A stretch of 53,106 bases of DNA from Pseudomonadota bacterium (GTDB taxonomy: Bacteria > Pseudomonadota > Alphaproteobacteria > Rhizobiales > Pleomorphomonadaceae), in assembly GCA_018262575.1 (NCBI GenBank), contig JAGSYU010000004.1, positions 1-53,106 on the forward strand, read 5' to 3'. The position numbers and the translations under genes were made by a program. Shown in pieces: positions 38,784 through 48,202 of this stretch. Below the pieces are notes generated by a model. That model saw nothing but the letters and a program-made list of their open reading frames with translations, did not search any database and had not been told where the DNA came from. Position 1 is the first letter of the stretch; each line of letters starts with the position of its first letter.

Positions 38784-39623
38784 ATGACTGCCGATCCAGC
38801 CTTGGATTTCATGCCCGCCTATGGCGCTGCCGAACGGGTGACCGTCGGTGTCCGTCGCCTCACTGCCCACAATGGCGGACCGCTGACCTTCACTGGCACC
38901 AACAGCTACCTGCTGGGCATGGAGGAGATAACCGTCATCGACCCCGGCCCCGATGACGAGGCACATGTCGCCGACCTCTTGGCCGTGGCTGGCGCGCCGA
39001 TCCGGCGCATCGTTATCACCCATCACCACGCCGACCACGGTGGTGGCGCGCGGCGTCTGTCTGAGCTGACCGGCGCCGAGGTGGTCGGCCCGGCGCCGGA
39101 CCCCACCCGCCCACATTGCCGGACGGATCGTGTCGTCATTGACGGCGAGGTCGTCGCGACGGAGATCGGAAATCTTCAGGCAATCGCTACGCCCGGCCAT
39201 ACCGCCAGCCATCTCTGCTACGACCTCGCCTCTGCGAGCGTGTTGTTTTCCGGCGACCACGTCATGGCCTGGTCGACCAGCGTCGTGGTGCCGCCGGATG
39301 GCCGCATGGCCGACTACATGGCCTCCCTCGACCGCCTCGCGGCCATCGGCAACCGCACCTACCTGCCCGGGCATGGCGGCCCGGTGGCCGACGGTCTGGC
39401 CCGCGTTGTCGAACTGAAACGACACCGTGAGGCGCGCGAAGCGGCCATTCTGCGGGTGCTCGATAGGGACAGCCGGACCATTGGAGACATCGTCGCCGCC
39501 GTCTACATCGGCCTCGACCCGGCGCTGGTCGGCGCGGCGGCGCTATCGGTCACGGCGCATACCGACTGGCTGGAAGAACGCGGCCTTGTGACAAGGGCTG
39601 GCGACCGGCTGTGCCGTTGCTGA
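38784..39623 (+). CDS. MBL fold metallo-hydrolase (LACTB2/glyoxalase II-like, with winged C-terminal domain)
   Basis: A 279-residue hydrolase. NGGPLTFTGTNSYLLG is the usual opening, IRRIVITHHHADHGGGARRL the HxHxDH metal site (about 76-81), TPGHTASHLCY the next His, VLFSGDHVMAW the bridging Asp, and YLPGHGGPVADG the last His. The 60-residue C-terminal segment (HREAREAAILRVLDRDSRTI) is the winged-helix tail of LACTB2-type hydrolases, which include endoribonucleases. The substrate is not assignable. It begins 109 bases after the small membrane-protein gene. Confidence 0.9.
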   Translation: MTADPALDFMPAYGAAERVTVGVRRLTAHNGGPLTFTGTNSYLLGMEEITVIDPGPDDEAHVADLLAVAGAPIRRIVITHHHADHGGGARRLSELTGAEVVGPAPDPTRPHCRTDRVVIDGEVVATEIGNLQAIATPGHTASHLCYDLASASVLFSGDHVMAWSTSVVVPPDGRMADYMASLDRLAAIGNRTYLPGHGGPVADGLARVVELKRHREAREAAILRVLDRDSRTIGDIVAAVYIGLDPALVGAAALSVTAHTDWLEERGLVTRAGDRLCRC

Positions 39624-39663
39624 TTGAGACGTCATGACCGTGCCTTGGGTTCGGTCACAATGT

Positions 39664-40446
39664 CTAGTTGGCCGCCTGCCGCCGCGACATCTCGACAAAG
39701 CGTGCAATGAAATCGCTGACATGGCGGGCGTTTTCGCCAAGATCGGGCATGGCCACCCGGCTCAACGACCGAACGTCGATGCGGCTGCCGCCATCGCCCG
39801 GACGGATGCGCACGACGACGTCTTCCTGCGTGCCGAGCACCAGCGACCGCGCCTCGGCCTCGATGCGGCCATTCGCTTCCTCGGTGTCCGGCTCCTCGGC
39901 CAGCCGGATCACCCAGCCGAGATCATCGACGGCCTGACGAGCAAGGGCGTAAGCCTCGACGGTTGAAAGATCGACCACCTGCGTCGTCAGTTCGGGATAG
40001 GCGTCCTCCTGCAGGGCCGCCACCTCGGCTGGTGCGGCGCGCAGGTCGATCGGCAAGACCACCTGCACGAAGTCGGCAGGCGCCGACGGCGGGTCGACAG
40101 GATCGGTCGAGACGTTGTCAAGGGCGGGGTAGGCGACATAGGCCGCGACAGCACCGATCAGCGGCGAGAAGGCGGCGACGATCAGCAGCAGCGTCCCAAA
40201 GGCGCTGTCGGCTCCGCGTCGCCCCTCGCGCCAGACGTCGCGCACCGTCACGGCGAGCACGGCCACTGCGGCGAGCCCGAGCAGCAGACCGGCGGCGATC
40301 GCCGTGTACATGGTGCCCGTCGATATGAAATCCATGTGGCGCGAGGCGATCCCCACCACCATCATCATGAAGGCGAGACTGGCGAGAAAGCGCGCGGGGC
40401 GAGCGCCGCGCGCCGATGGCAGCGGCAGCGGCGGCAGACGGCTCAT
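39664..40446 (-). CDS. DUF1499 domain membrane protein
   Basis: A 260-residue protein. Three hydrophobic segments occupy the N-terminal half: about 19-32, 42-66 (YTAIAAGLLLGLAAVAVLAV) and 80-104 (GTLLLIVAAFSPLIGAVAAY). The C-terminal domain (AYALARQAVDDLGWVI, RIEAEARSLVLGTQEDVVVRIRP, RIDVRSLSRVAMPDLGENA) is the DUF1499 fold, ending in a short basic helix. Function is unknown. The ATG at 40446 overlaps the stop of the dnaJ-like gene as ATGA, so the two are translationally coupled. Confidence 0.87.
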   Translation of the reverse strand: MSRLPPLPLPSARGARPARFLASLAFMMMVVGIASRHMDFISTGTMYTAIAAGLLLGLAAVAVLAVTVRDVWREGRRGADSAFGTLLLIVAAFSPLIGAVAAYVAYPALDNVSTDPVDPPSAPADFVQVVLPIDLRAAPAEVAALQEDAYPELTTQVVDLSTVEAYALARQAVDDLGWVIRLAEEPDTEEANGRIEAEARSLVLGTQEDVVVRIRPGDGGSRIDVRSLSRVAMPDLGENARHVSDFIARFVEMSRRQAAN

Positions 40447-41420
40447 GACGAGAATTCCGGTCCGCGCACGTCGTAGGGACGCACTTCGCGCCACCGCTCC
40501 ATCAGCTTTTCCAGGCCGGCGTCGGCACCGTCCGGCAACACGATGCGCGGGGTGACGAAGATATCGCCCCTGACGCCTTTCTTGTCGGGCAGGCCCTTGC
40601 CGCGCAGGCGGAAAGCCTTCGAGCCGGTGACGCCAGCCGGGATGGTCATGTCGACGGCACCTTCCAGTGTCGGCACCCGGACCTTGCCTCCAAGCACGGC
40701 TTCGTCAAGCGTAACGGGCAGATCAAGGCGCAGATTGGTGCCGTCCGGCCGGAACAGGGCGTGCGGCTCGTAGACGAGGATGGCGATGGCGTCACCCGGC
40801 GGCGTACCGTCACCACCCTGACCCTTGAGGCGGATCTGCTGGCCCGGTTCGAATCCGGCCGGGATCTTCGCATCGAGCGATTTGCCGTTCGGCAGCGTCA
40901 CGCGCACTTTGCCCGAGCCAACGATATCCTCAAGGCGGATGCGGGCCGTCACCATGACGTCGGCGCCCTTGCCAGCCGTCGCACTGGGACCGGCGGCGCC
41001 CGCCGAAAACCCCTCGAAGCCACCGCGCCGGTTCCCGCGCGTGCTACGGGCGGTACCGTTGGCAAAGTTGGCGAAGGTTTCGCCGAAGATGTCGTGCAGG
41101 ATATCGTCGTTGGCCCGACCGCCGGCCTGGCGGAAGCCGCCGTGCATGCCACCCGGACCGCCAGCGCCGCTGAAGCCTTCGAAGCCGGTGAAGCGCGGCT
41201 TGCCATCGGCGTCGATCTCGCCAGCATCGAACTGGCGGCGTTTATCCTTGTCGCCGACGATCTCGTAGGCCGATGTCAACTCGGCGAAGCGCTCCTTGGA
41301 GCGCGGGGCATTCTTGTTGGCATCGGGGTGATGCTGCTTGGCGAGCTTGCGGTAAGCCTTCTTGATCGTCGCTTCGTCTGCGCCCTTGGGCACGCCCAAG
41401 ACCTCATACGGATCACGCAT
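40443..41420 (-). CDS. DnaJ-class molecular chaperone (CbpA-like)
   Basis: A 325-residue type II J-protein. The J domain (1-66) has DPYEVLGVPKGADEATIKKAYRKLAKQHHPDANKN with the HPD motif at 33-35. A Gly/Phe-rich linker (about 75-150) follows, without a zinc-finger domain. The two beta-rich substrate-binding C-terminal domains run from about 155 (MVTARIRLEDIVGSGKVRVTLPNGKSLDAKIPAG in pieces) to LPDKKGVRGDIFVTPRIVLP. It would stimulate a DnaK-type ATPase and deliver clients. It has its own promoter with a perfect TATAAT, and ends overlapping the DUF1499 gene. Confidence 0.94.
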   Translation of the reverse strand: MRDPYEVLGVPKGADEATIKKAYRKLAKQHHPDANKNAPRSKERFAELTSAYEIVGDKDKRRQFDAGEIDADGKPRFTGFEGFSGAGGPGGMHGGFRQAGGRANDDILHDIFGETFANFANGTARSTRGNRRGGFEGFSAGAAGPSATAGKGADVMVTARIRLEDIVGSGKVRVTLPNGKSLDAKIPAGFEPGQQIRLKGQGGDGTPPGDAIAILVYEPHALFRPDGTNLRLDLPVTLDEAVLGGKVRVPTLEGAVDMTIPAGVTGSKAFRLRGKGLPDKKGVRGDIFVTPRIVLPDGADAGLEKLMERWREVRPYDVRGPEFSS

Positions 41421-41516
41421 GCTGGTTGGCCCTCTTCAAATGGATGCTGGCGCTGTGTGGCGCCAAGGTTCTGCCAACCATGTAATGCCCGATCACGTTC
41501 CGTTCCAGAGTGTGCC

Positions 41517-41543
41517 ATTATACGGGTCGGACGGCTTTGACAA
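41517..41543 (-). promoter_or_regulatory. Promoter for the dnaJ-like gene
   Basis: On the minus strand TTGTCA (41543-41538), a 15-base spacer (16 if TTTGTC is used) and a perfect TATAAT (41522-41517). The start point would be about 90 bases before the ATG at 41420. Confidence 0.6.
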
Positions 41544-41570
41544 AATCTTTTCGGGCGATGGTCAGGGAGG

Positions 41571-41598
41571 TTGTCGTCGGCCGGGCTGTGGCTATATG
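41571..41598 (+). promoter_or_regulatory. Candidate promoter for pdxH-xseB
   Basis: TTGTCG (41571-41576), a 16-base spacer and TATATG (41593-41598), with the pdxH start 66 bases downstream. Confidence 0.45.
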
Positions 41599-41663
41599 CC
41601 GGTCGGACGCTTGCGCGAATCTGGCCGCTGGCCAGCCAGCATGTGACGAGGCGCCGACGAGAC

Positions 41664-42272
41664 ATGTCCAATTCCGAGCCCGACTTCACCGAAGCCTCAG
41701 AGCCCTATCAGCTGTTCGTCAGCTGGATGAAGGAGGCCGAGAGGAGCGAGCCGAACGATCCCAACGCCATGGCGCTCGCCACCGCCGACACGGACGGATT
41801 GCCGGACGTGCGTATGGTGCTGCTCAAGGGCTTCGACGAGCGTGGTTTCGTCTTCTATACCAACTTCGACTCTGCCAAGGGCGAGCAGATCCTGCAAAAC
41901 CGCAAGGCGGCGCTGCTGTTCCACTGGAAGAGCCTCAAGCGGCAGGTGCGCGTACGCGGCACCATCTCCGAGGTATCCAAGGACGAGGCGGACGCCTATT
42001 TCCAGAGCCGTGATCGCGGTAGCCGAATCGGGGCCTGGGCTTCCAAGCAGTCGCGACCGCTTGAAAGCCGCTTCGCGCTCGAGAAGGCGGTGGCCGAATG
42101 GGGGCTCAAGTTCGGCGTCGGCGCCATTCCGCGTCCCGACCACTGGTCGGGCCTGCGCGTGTCGCCGCTGGCCATCGAATTCTGGCGCGATGGGCTGTTC
42201 CGCCTGCACGACCGCATCCGCTTCCTGCCCGATGGCACTGGCGGCTGGACACGCACCCGCCTCTATCCCTGA
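41664..42272 (+). CDS. pdxH: Pyridoxamine/pyridoxine 5'-phosphate oxidase
   Basis: A 202-residue FMN flavoprotein that makes pyridoxal 5'-phosphate. [33 protein letters not shown], in two halves, is the N-terminal region; [30 protein letters not shown] contains the FMN-phosphate Arg and Lys. [18 protein letters not shown] and the C-terminal [20 protein letters not shown] ... RLYP are the PNPOx signature. The start at 41664 gives a normal length; a longer start would run into the promoter. xseB follows after 19 bases. Confidence 0.97.
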   Translation: MSNSEPDFTEASEPYQLFVSWMKEAERSEPNDPNAMALATADTDGLPDVRMVLLKGFDERGFVFYTNFDSAKGEQILQNRKAALLFHWKSLKRQVRVRGTISEVSKDEADAYFQSRDRGSRIGAWASKQSRPLESRFALEKAVAEWGLKFGVGAIPRPDHWSGLRVSPLAIEFWRDGLFRLHDRIRFLPDGTGGWTRTRLYP

Positions 42273-42291
42273 TTGACGAAAGGCCGCCGCC

Positions 42292-42537
42292 ATGACCACC
42301 GCCACCGACGTCAGCACCCTCAGCTTCGAGCAGGCCCTGAAGGAGCTGGAAGGCATCGTCGCCCGGCTCGAGCAGGGCTCGGTACCGCTTGAGGAGAGCA
42401 TTTCCATCTACGAGCGTGGCGATGCGCTCCGCAAGCATTGCGACGGCCTGTTGAAGGCGGCCGAGGCCAAGGTGGAAAAGATCCGCATCGCCGGTGATGG
42501 TTCGGCTGCCGGCGTCGAGCCACTCGATAAGGAATGA
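42292..42537 (+). CDS. xseB: Exodeoxyribonuclease VII small subunit
   Basis: An 81-residue helical subunit that binds XseA in the single-strand-specific exonuclease [43 protein letters not shown] is the whole-family pattern, in two consecutive helices, followed by [10 protein letters not shown]. It is in the pdxH transcript by spacing. In related genomes xseB is often next to dxs; here a GyrI-like gene intervenes. Confidence 0.96.
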   Translation: MTTATDVSTLSFEQALKELEGIVARLEQGSVPLEESISIYERGDALRKHCDGLLKAAEAKVEKIRIAGDGSAAGVEPLDKE

Positions 42538-42668
42538 GTGGATGCGGGCGGGGATGAATTTTCCAAATTCCTCACATACTGGCAATCGGTTGGGTAAGAA
42601 AATCTCATTTTCTGGCTTGGCGTCGACGAATTCCCCAGTAGCTTGCCCCGACCAACAGGGGCAACGGG

Positions 42669-43127
42669 ATGAACATCGTCGAAACTGAGGCCATGTGGGT
42701 GCTGAGCGCGGCCCGGAGAATCAGCATCCGAGAGACTGCAATCGTGTCGGCCGAACTCTCACTGGCCATGCTGGCCGAGGTCGAGGAACGAGGGCTGACG
42801 AAAGCTGGACCGTGGGTTTTCATCGCCCACAACCTTCCTCGCGACGGCAAGACGTTGTTTGACTGGCGGATCTGCTTGCCAATCGAGCGGCCGGCAACCT
42901 ACGCAGGACGGTTCGAGCTGTTGCATCTCGAGCCGATCATCGTCGCCTCCGCGGTTCACCGGGGATCGTTGCGGACGCTGTTTTCAAGGGGCTACGGCCC
43001 GCTGGTATCGGAGATCGAGCGGTCGCGGCACGTCTTCTCCGGCGAGAGCCGGGAAGTCTATCATGACTGGCGCGGATCGGATTCGCCCTACCACCTCATC
43101 GAAATCCAGTTCGGGCTGGCTCGATGA
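42669..43127 (+). CDS. GyrI-like/effector-binding domain protein
   Basis: A 152-residue protein. ATYAGRFELLHLEPIIVASAVHRGSLRTLFSRGYGPLVSEIE and SGESREVYHDWRGSDSPYHLIEIQFGLA, in pieces, follow the AraC effector-binding (GyrI/SHV) pattern: a strand with HxGxxxxL, then REVYxDW and a terminal E-I-x-x-x-L strand. The first 50 residues resemble a helical lead-in; no DNA-binding domain is seen. It may bind small hydrophobic or drug-like ligands. It sits between xseB and dxs, with its own 131-base upstream gap. Confidence 0.65.
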   Translation: MNIVETEAMWVLSAARRISIRETAIVSAELSLAMLAEVEERGLTKAGPWVFIAHNLPRDGKTLFDWRICLPIERPATYAGRFELLHLEPIIVASAVHRGSLRTLFSRGYGPLVSEIERSRHVFSGESREVYHDWRGSDSPYHLIEIQFGLAR

Positions 43128-43247
43128 GTGTCCTGCATCAGCCGTAATTCAGCTTGATAAATACGACGCTTGAGAATTGAAGATACTGTGATTGACTGGT
43201 ATCTGAGGATGAGGCGTTTGTCCTCGTAGTTTCACGGATTTTTCGGA

Positions 43248-45170
43248 TTGCCGCGTCCCGCCACTCCGCTTCTTGATAAGGTGTCGTCGCCGGACGACCT
43301 CAAGGTTTTGTCCGCTGCCGAGCTTGAACAGCTCGCCGCCGAGGTGCGCGCCGAAATGATCGACGCGGTATCGGTGACGGGCGGCCATCTCGGCGCTGGG
43401 CTGGGCGTCGTCGAACTGACGGTGGCCTTGCACGCCGTGTTCGACACGCCGCGCGATCGACTGATCTGGGACGTCGGCCATCAGGCCTATCCGCACAAGA
43501 TCCTGACCGGCCGGCGCGCCGACATCCGCACTTTGCGCCAGAACAGTGGTCTTTCCGGCTTCACCAAGCGGACCGAGAGCATCTACGATCCGTTCGGTGC
43601 CGGCCACTCCTCGACGTCGATTTCCGCGGGCCTCGGCATGGCAGTGGCGCGCGATCTCAAGGGCGACGACAACCAGGTGATCGCCGTCATCGGCGACGGC
43701 GCCATGTCGGCCGGCATGGCCTACGAGGCGATGAACAACGCCGGTGCCATGGACAGTCGCCTTGTCGTCATCCTCAACGACAATGACATGTCGATCGCGC
43801 CGCCGACCGGCGCCATGAGCGCCTATCTGGCGCGCCTCGTCTCTGGTCCCACCTATCTCACGCTGCGCGAAGCGATGAAGCAGCTCGCCTTCAACCTGCC
43901 GAAGGGCCTTCGGCAGAAGGCGCAGCGGGCCGAGGAATACGCCCGCGGCTTCCTCACGGGTGGCACGCTGTTCGAGGAACTCGGCTTCTACTATGTCGGG
44001 CCCATCGACGGACATAACCTCTCCCATCTGCTGCCGGTGTTGCGCAACGTCCGCAACGCCAAGGACGGGCCGGTGCTGCTGCACGTGGTCACCAAGAAGG
44101 GCAAGGGCTATCCGCCGGCCGAGGCGGCCGCCGACAAGTATCACGGTGTCAGCCGTTTCGACGTGGTGACCGGCGCTCAGGTGCGGCCCAAAGCCAATGC
44201 GCCGAGCTACACTCAGGTGTTCGGCGAGACGCTGGTCGACGAGGGGCGGCGCGACGAACGCGTCGTCGGCATCACCGCCGCCATGCCCGCCGGTACCGGT
44301 CTCGACCTGTTCGGCGAGGCCTTTCCCGACCGTATGTTCGACGTCGGTATCGCCGAGCAGCACGCCGTCACCTTCGCCGCCGGCATGGCAACCGAAGGCC
44401 TGAAGCCCTTTTGCGCCATCTACTCCACTTTCCTGCAGCGCGCCTATGACCAGGTGGTGCACGATGTTGCGCTGCAAAATCTCCCTGTCCGTCTGCCAAT
44501 CGACCGGGCCGGCTTTGTCGGCGCCGATGGTGCAACGCATGCCGGCGCCTTCGACACCGCCTTCCTGACCTGCTTGCCCCACATGGTGGTGATGGCCGCT
44601 GGCGACGAAGCCGAACTCAGACATATGGTGGCGACGGCGGTTGCCTATGACGATGGCCCCATCGCCTTCCGCTATCCGCGCGGCGAGGGCGTTGGCGTCG
44701 ATCTGCCGGCGCGCGGCAAGCTCTTGGAGATTGGTCGCGGCCGGCTGGTCGTTGAAGGTGGCAAGGTGGCGATCCTGTCCTTTGGTACCCGCCTTGCCGA
44801 GGCGCTGAAGGCGGCCGAAGAACTCGCCACCTTCGGCCTGCCGGCCACCGTGGCCGACGCGCGTTTCGCCAAGCCGCTCGACCGTGAACTGATCCGTCAG
44901 CTCGCGGCCCACCACGAGCTGCTGATCACCGTCGAGGAGGGGTCGACCGGCGGCTTTGGCAGCCAGGTGGCGCAGGCGCTGATTGACGACGGCCGCTTCG
45001 ATCGCGGCTTCCGTTTCCGGGCGCTGACGTTGCCGGACGCCTTCGTCGACCACGACAAGCCGGAGCGCATGTATGCCGCCGCCGGTCTCGACGCGCGCGG
45101 TATCGTCCAGGCCGTGCTCACCGCGCTCGGGCGGAACCGGATCGAATTTGCCGGTGTGGTCGGTAAATAG
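43248..45170 (+). CDS. dxs: 1-deoxy-D-xylulose-5-phosphate synthase
   Basis: A 640-residue thiamine-diphosphate enzyme joining pyruvate and glyceraldehyde 3-phosphate, the first step of the MEP isoprenoid pathway. [22 protein letters not shown] and [15 protein letters not shown] lie near residue 45-85. The ThDP motif is [18 protein letters not shown] (about 147-164), and the transketolase pyrimidine domain has [21 protein letters not shown] (about 364-384). C-terminal [13 protein letters not shown]. The start is TTG at 43248 ([11 protein letters not shown]), the only in-frame start before an upstream stop that fits the family; no clear ribosome-binding site precedes it. Confidence 0.97.
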   Translation: MPRPATPLLDKVSSPDDLKVLSAAELEQLAAEVRAEMIDAVSVTGGHLGAGLGVVELTVALHAVFDTPRDRLIWDVGHQAYPHKILTGRRADIRTLRQNSGLSGFTKRTESIYDPFGAGHSSTSISAGLGMAVARDLKGDDNQVIAVIGDGAMSAGMAYEAMNNAGAMDSRLVVILNDNDMSIAPPTGAMSAYLARLVSGPTYLTLREAMKQLAFNLPKGLRQKAQRAEEYARGFLTGGTLFEELGFYYVGPIDGHNLSHLLPVLRNVRNAKDGPVLLHVVTKKGKGYPPAEAAADKYHGVSRFDVVTGAQVRPKANAPSYTQVFGETLVDEGRRDERVVGITAAMPAGTGLDLFGEAFPDRMFDVGIAEQHAVTFAAGMATEGLKPFCAIYSTFLQRAYDQVVHDVALQNLPVRLPIDRAGFVGADGATHAGAFDTAFLTCLPHMVVMAAGDEAELRHMVATAVAYDDGPIAFRYPRGEGVGVDLPARGKLLEIGRGRLVVEGGKVAILSFGTRLAEALKAAEELATFGLPATVADARFAKPLDRELIRQLAAHHELLITVEEGSTGGFGSQVAQALIDDGRFDRGFRFRALTLPDAFVDHDKPERMYAAAGLDARGIVQAVLTALGRNRIEFAGVVGK

Positions 45171-45297
45171 GGCTGCAACTGAGAGAGCACCGCTCGGAAA
45201 CCTGGGAGCCGGGCTCTCGCAAGAACGATGCGATAGCAAGAAAATAGAGTGCCGTCTTGTGGTCGTCGGACCGCGCGTTGCTCGAGGGGAACGAGAT

Positions 45298-46002
45298 ATG
45301 GGCTTTCAGCAGCTGGACGCCAATGGCGATCCCGTCGGGCCGGTCGTCGAAGGCTGGGCGCCGCGTCCGCGCCCGTCACGGACCGTTCTGGAAGGGCGGA
45401 CGGTGCGGCTCGAGCCGTTGTCGGTCACCCACGTTCCAGACCTCTTTGCCGCCTATTCCACCGACCTGAGTGGCCGGATGTGGACCTATCTGTCGGTTGG
45501 TCCGTTTGCCTGCGAAGCCGATCTCGCCGCCTGGGTCGCGTTGATCATTCCCTCTGAGGACCCGGTGTTCTTCGCGGCGGTCGACAAGGCGAGCGGCCGG
45601 GCGGTTGGCATCGTCTCCTACCTCCGCATCGATCCGGTCAACGGCTCCATTGAGGTCGGTTGGGTGACCTGGTCGCCGCTGATGCAGCGGTCGGCCATCT
45701 CTACCGAAGCGCACTATCTGCTCATGAAAAACGCCTTCGACGGCCTCGGCTATCGCCGCTACGAATGGAAGTGCAACGCCCTCAATGCGCCGTCGATGAA
45801 GGCTGCCGAGCGGTTGGGCTTCACCTACGAGGGCACGTTCCGACAGTCCGTCATCGTCAAGGGCCGTAACCGTGACACGGCCTGGTTCTCGGTGATCGAT
45901 GGCGAATGGCCGGCGGTGGGAGCGGCTTTCGATGCCTGGCTGAGGCCGGACAATTTCGACGCCAAGGGGCGGCAGATACGGCGCCTCGAGGATTTGCGAT
46001 AG
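45298..46002 (+). CDS. GNAT family N-acetyltransferase (RimJ/RimL type)
   Basis: A 234-residue acyltransferase. EGRTVRLEPLSVTHVPDLFAAY is the start of the Acetyltransf_3 domain, and GIVSYLRIDPVNGSIEVGWVTWSPLMQRS leads to the acetyl-CoA loop. YRRYEWKCNALNAPSMKAAERLGFTYEGTFRQSVIVKGRNRDTAWFS, in pieces, is the strongly conserved C-terminal block of RimJ/RimL-like enzymes of this size. The acceptor is unknown. The start at 45298 follows AGGGGAACGAG. It is 127 bases after dxs. Confidence 0.9.
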   Translation: MGFQQLDANGDPVGPVVEGWAPRPRPSRTVLEGRTVRLEPLSVTHVPDLFAAYSTDLSGRMWTYLSVGPFACEADLAAWVALIIPSEDPVFFAAVDKASGRAVGIVSYLRIDPVNGSIEVGWVTWSPLMQRSAISTEAHYLLMKNAFDGLGYRRYEWKCNALNAPSMKAAERLGFTYEGTFRQSVIVKGRNRDTAWFSVIDGEWPAVGAAFDAWLRPDNFDAKGRQIRRLEDLR

Positions 46003-46073
46003 CGATCGCGGGCCCTCTGGCCGCGCCGCCATTCCGTTTCGCCCGACAACGGGTGTTCGTTCAGGAGACAGTC

Positions 46074-48026
46074 ATGCCGATTCATCGTCTCAGCCGTCGC
46101 CAACTGCTGCTGGCCACTGCCGCCGGCGCGCTCGTCGCTTTCGTTCCTGTCTTCGCCTCGGCCGCCGAACCAGCTGTCCGGCTGCGCCTGATGGCGACCA
46201 GCGATCTCCACGTCAACGTTTTCCCCTACGACTATTATCGCGACAAGGCGGACGACACGGTCGGCCTCGCCAAGACCGCGGCGCTGATCGCCGCGGCTCG
46301 CGACGAGGCGCGCAACGCCATCCTGTTCGACAACGGCGACCTTATCCAGGGCAGTCCGCTTGGCGATTTCATCGCCTATGAGAAAGGCCTCGACGGTGGC
46401 AACAAGCACCCGATCATCGCGGCGATGAACGGCCTCGGTTACCTTTGCGGTACGCTCGGCAACCACGAGTTCAACTATGGGCTCGACTTCCTCGGCAAGG
46501 CGCTGTCGGGCGCCGAGTTCCCGGCGGTCTGCGCCAATGTGCTGAAACCGGACGGCACGCCGTTGATCGAACCGACCCGCGTCTTCGACGCCAAGGTCGT
46601 CGACGCGGCGGGTAGCGAGCACGTGCTGCGAATCGGCGTCATTGGCTTCGTGCCGCCGCAGATTGTCCAGTGGGACAAGGACAATCTCGAGGGCAGGGCG
46701 ACCACCATCGACATCGTCGACGCCGCTGAGAAATACCTGCCGGCGCTGCGCAAGCAGTCGGATGTGGTCGTCGCCCTCTGCCATTCCGGCATCGCCGGTG
46801 GCGAGCGGGCGGGCGGTGAAGAGAACGCGGCGCTGTTCCTGTCGAAGGTGGCGGGGATCGACGCCATCTTCACCGGCCACCAGCACCTGGTCTTTCCCGG
46901 CAAGGACTTCGCCGGCATCGACGGCGCCGACATCGACAAGGGGACGCTCAACGGCGTGCCGACGGTGATGCCCGGCTTCTGGGGCAGCCACCTCGGCGTC
47001 ATCGACCTCGATCTCGTCAAGGAGGGAGAGGGCTGGAAGGTGAGCGGCTCCAAGGTCGAGGCTAGGCCGATCTACGAGCGGACGCCCGACAAGAAGATCG
47101 TGTCGAGAGTTGACGCTGTGGCAGCGGTGCTCGCGTCGGTGAAAGCCGACCATGAGGCGACGCTCGACTACGTCCGCCGGCCCGTCGGTGAAACGTCGGC
47201 GGCCATCTCGAGCTATTGGGCGTTGGTCGCCGACGACCCGTCGGTGCAGATCGTCAGCCAGGCGCAGCTCTGGTACGGCGCAACTCAGGCAAAGGCGGCA
47301 GGTCTGCCCGACTTACCGATCCTGTCGGCGGCGGCGCCCTTCAAGTGCGGCGGTCGCTCCGGGCCGGACTACTACACCTTCGTTCCCAAGGGGCCGATCG
47401 CCATCAAGAACGTCGCCGACATCTACCTTTATCCGAACACCATCCGCATCGTGAAGGTTACCGGCGAGCAGTTGCGCGAGTGGCTGGAGCGGTCGGCCGG
47501 CATCTTCAACCGGATCGACCCGTCGAAGACCGAAGAGCAGGCGCTCATCGACACCGCCTTCCCCTCCTACAACTATGATGTCATCGACGGTGTTACCTAC
47601 CGCATCGATGTCACGCAGGAGAAGCGTTACGACAACGACGGCAAGGTGATTGCGGAGGGCGCCCACCGCATCGTCGAGCTCGCCTATCAGGGCAAGCCGG
47701 TCGGTTCCGACCAGGAATTCCTGGTGGTGACCAACAACTATCGGGCCGGCGGCGGTGGCCACTTTCCGGGCGCCGACGGCAGCACGGTGGTGTTCCAGGG
47801 GCCGGACAGCAACCGCGACGTCATCGTCCGCTACATTATCGCGAACAAGACCATCAACCCGTCGGCCGATGGCAACTGGTCGATTGCCAAGCTGCCGGAG
47901 GGCGTCAATCTCACCTTCCCGAACTCGCCCAATGCCACGCTGGACACCGTGCCGGCCGGCGTCAGGGTGGAAAAGGTCGGTGATGCCGGTGAAGGCTTTG
48001 CCAAATACCGCCTGACGGTGGCGTGA
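46074..48026 (+). CDS. cpdB: Periplasmic bifunctional 2',3'-cyclic-nucleotide phosphodiesterase/3'-nucleotidase (CpdB-like)
   Basis: A 650-residue exported hydrolase. The signal peptide has a twin-arginine-like SRRQLLLATAAGALVAF, with likely cleavage after SAA. The metallophosphatase domain has LMATSDLHVNVFPYDYY, ILFDNGDLIQGSPLGDF, LGNHEFNYGLDFL, VALCHSGI and FTGHQHLVFPG, the five metal motifs. The C-terminal nucleotidase domain has YPNTIRIVKVTGEQLREWLE, FPSYNYDVIDGVTYRIDVTQ and VTNNYRAGGGGHFPG. It releases nucleosides and phosphate from extracellular nucleotides. A perfect hairpin follows. Confidence 0.95.
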   Translation: MPIHRLSRRQLLLATAAGALVAFVPVFASAAEPAVRLRLMATSDLHVNVFPYDYYRDKADDTVGLAKTAALIAAARDEARNAILFDNGDLIQGSPLGDFIAYEKGLDGGNKHPIIAAMNGLGYLCGTLGNHEFNYGLDFLGKALSGAEFPAVCANVLKPDGTPLIEPTRVFDAKVVDAAGSEHVLRIGVIGFVPPQIVQWDKDNLEGRATTIDIVDAAEKYLPALRKQSDVVVALCHSGIAGGERAGGEENAALFLSKVAGIDAIFTGHQHLVFPGKDFAGIDGADIDKGTLNGVPTVMPGFWGSHLGVIDLDLVKEGEGWKVSGSKVEARPIYERTPDKKIVSRVDAVAAVLASVKADHEATLDYVRRPVGETSAAISSYWALVADDPSVQIVSQAQLWYGATQAKAAGLPDLPILSAAAPFKCGGRSGPDYYTFVPKGPIAIKNVADIYLYPNTIRIVKVTGEQLREWLERSAGIFNRIDPSKTEEQALIDTAFPSYNYDVIDGVTYRIDVTQEKRYDNDGKVIAEGAHRIVELAYQGKPVGSDQEFLVVTNNYRAGGGGHFPGADGSTVVFQGPDSNRDVIVRYIIANKTINPSADGNWSIAKLPEGVNLTFPNSPNATLDTVPAGVRVEKVGDAGEGFAKYRLTVA

Positions 48027-48055
48027 AGACGCACCGCATGCTGTGACGGAATATC

Positions 48056-48083
48056 CGACGCCCGGCAGCAATGCCGGGCGTCG
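48056..48083 (+). terminator. Terminator-like hairpin after cpdB
   Basis: A perfect 12-bp stem CGACGCCCGGCA / TGCCGGGCGTCG with a GCAA tetraloop is followed by TCGTTTC, 30 bases after the stop. Confidence 0.8.
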
Positions 48084-48202
48084 TCGTTTCGGGCCGCGGC
48101 GACTTTCTGCGCAGTGCGGTCGCTTGATATCGCGAGATTGCCATGTATAGGTATTTGCCCAGATTGTCGGTTTTTGCGCGATGACCGGAGTGCCGATTTC
48201 AG

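Noticed and set aside
41537-41542. TTGACA as the -35 of pdxH
   Set aside because: No acceptable -10 lies 16-18 bases downstream. The TTGTCG/TATATG pair fits better.
43149-45239. A 696-codon open frame opposite dxs
   Set aside because: It is antisense to a complete, well-conserved dxs, and the translation is Gly/His/Arg-rich without motifs.
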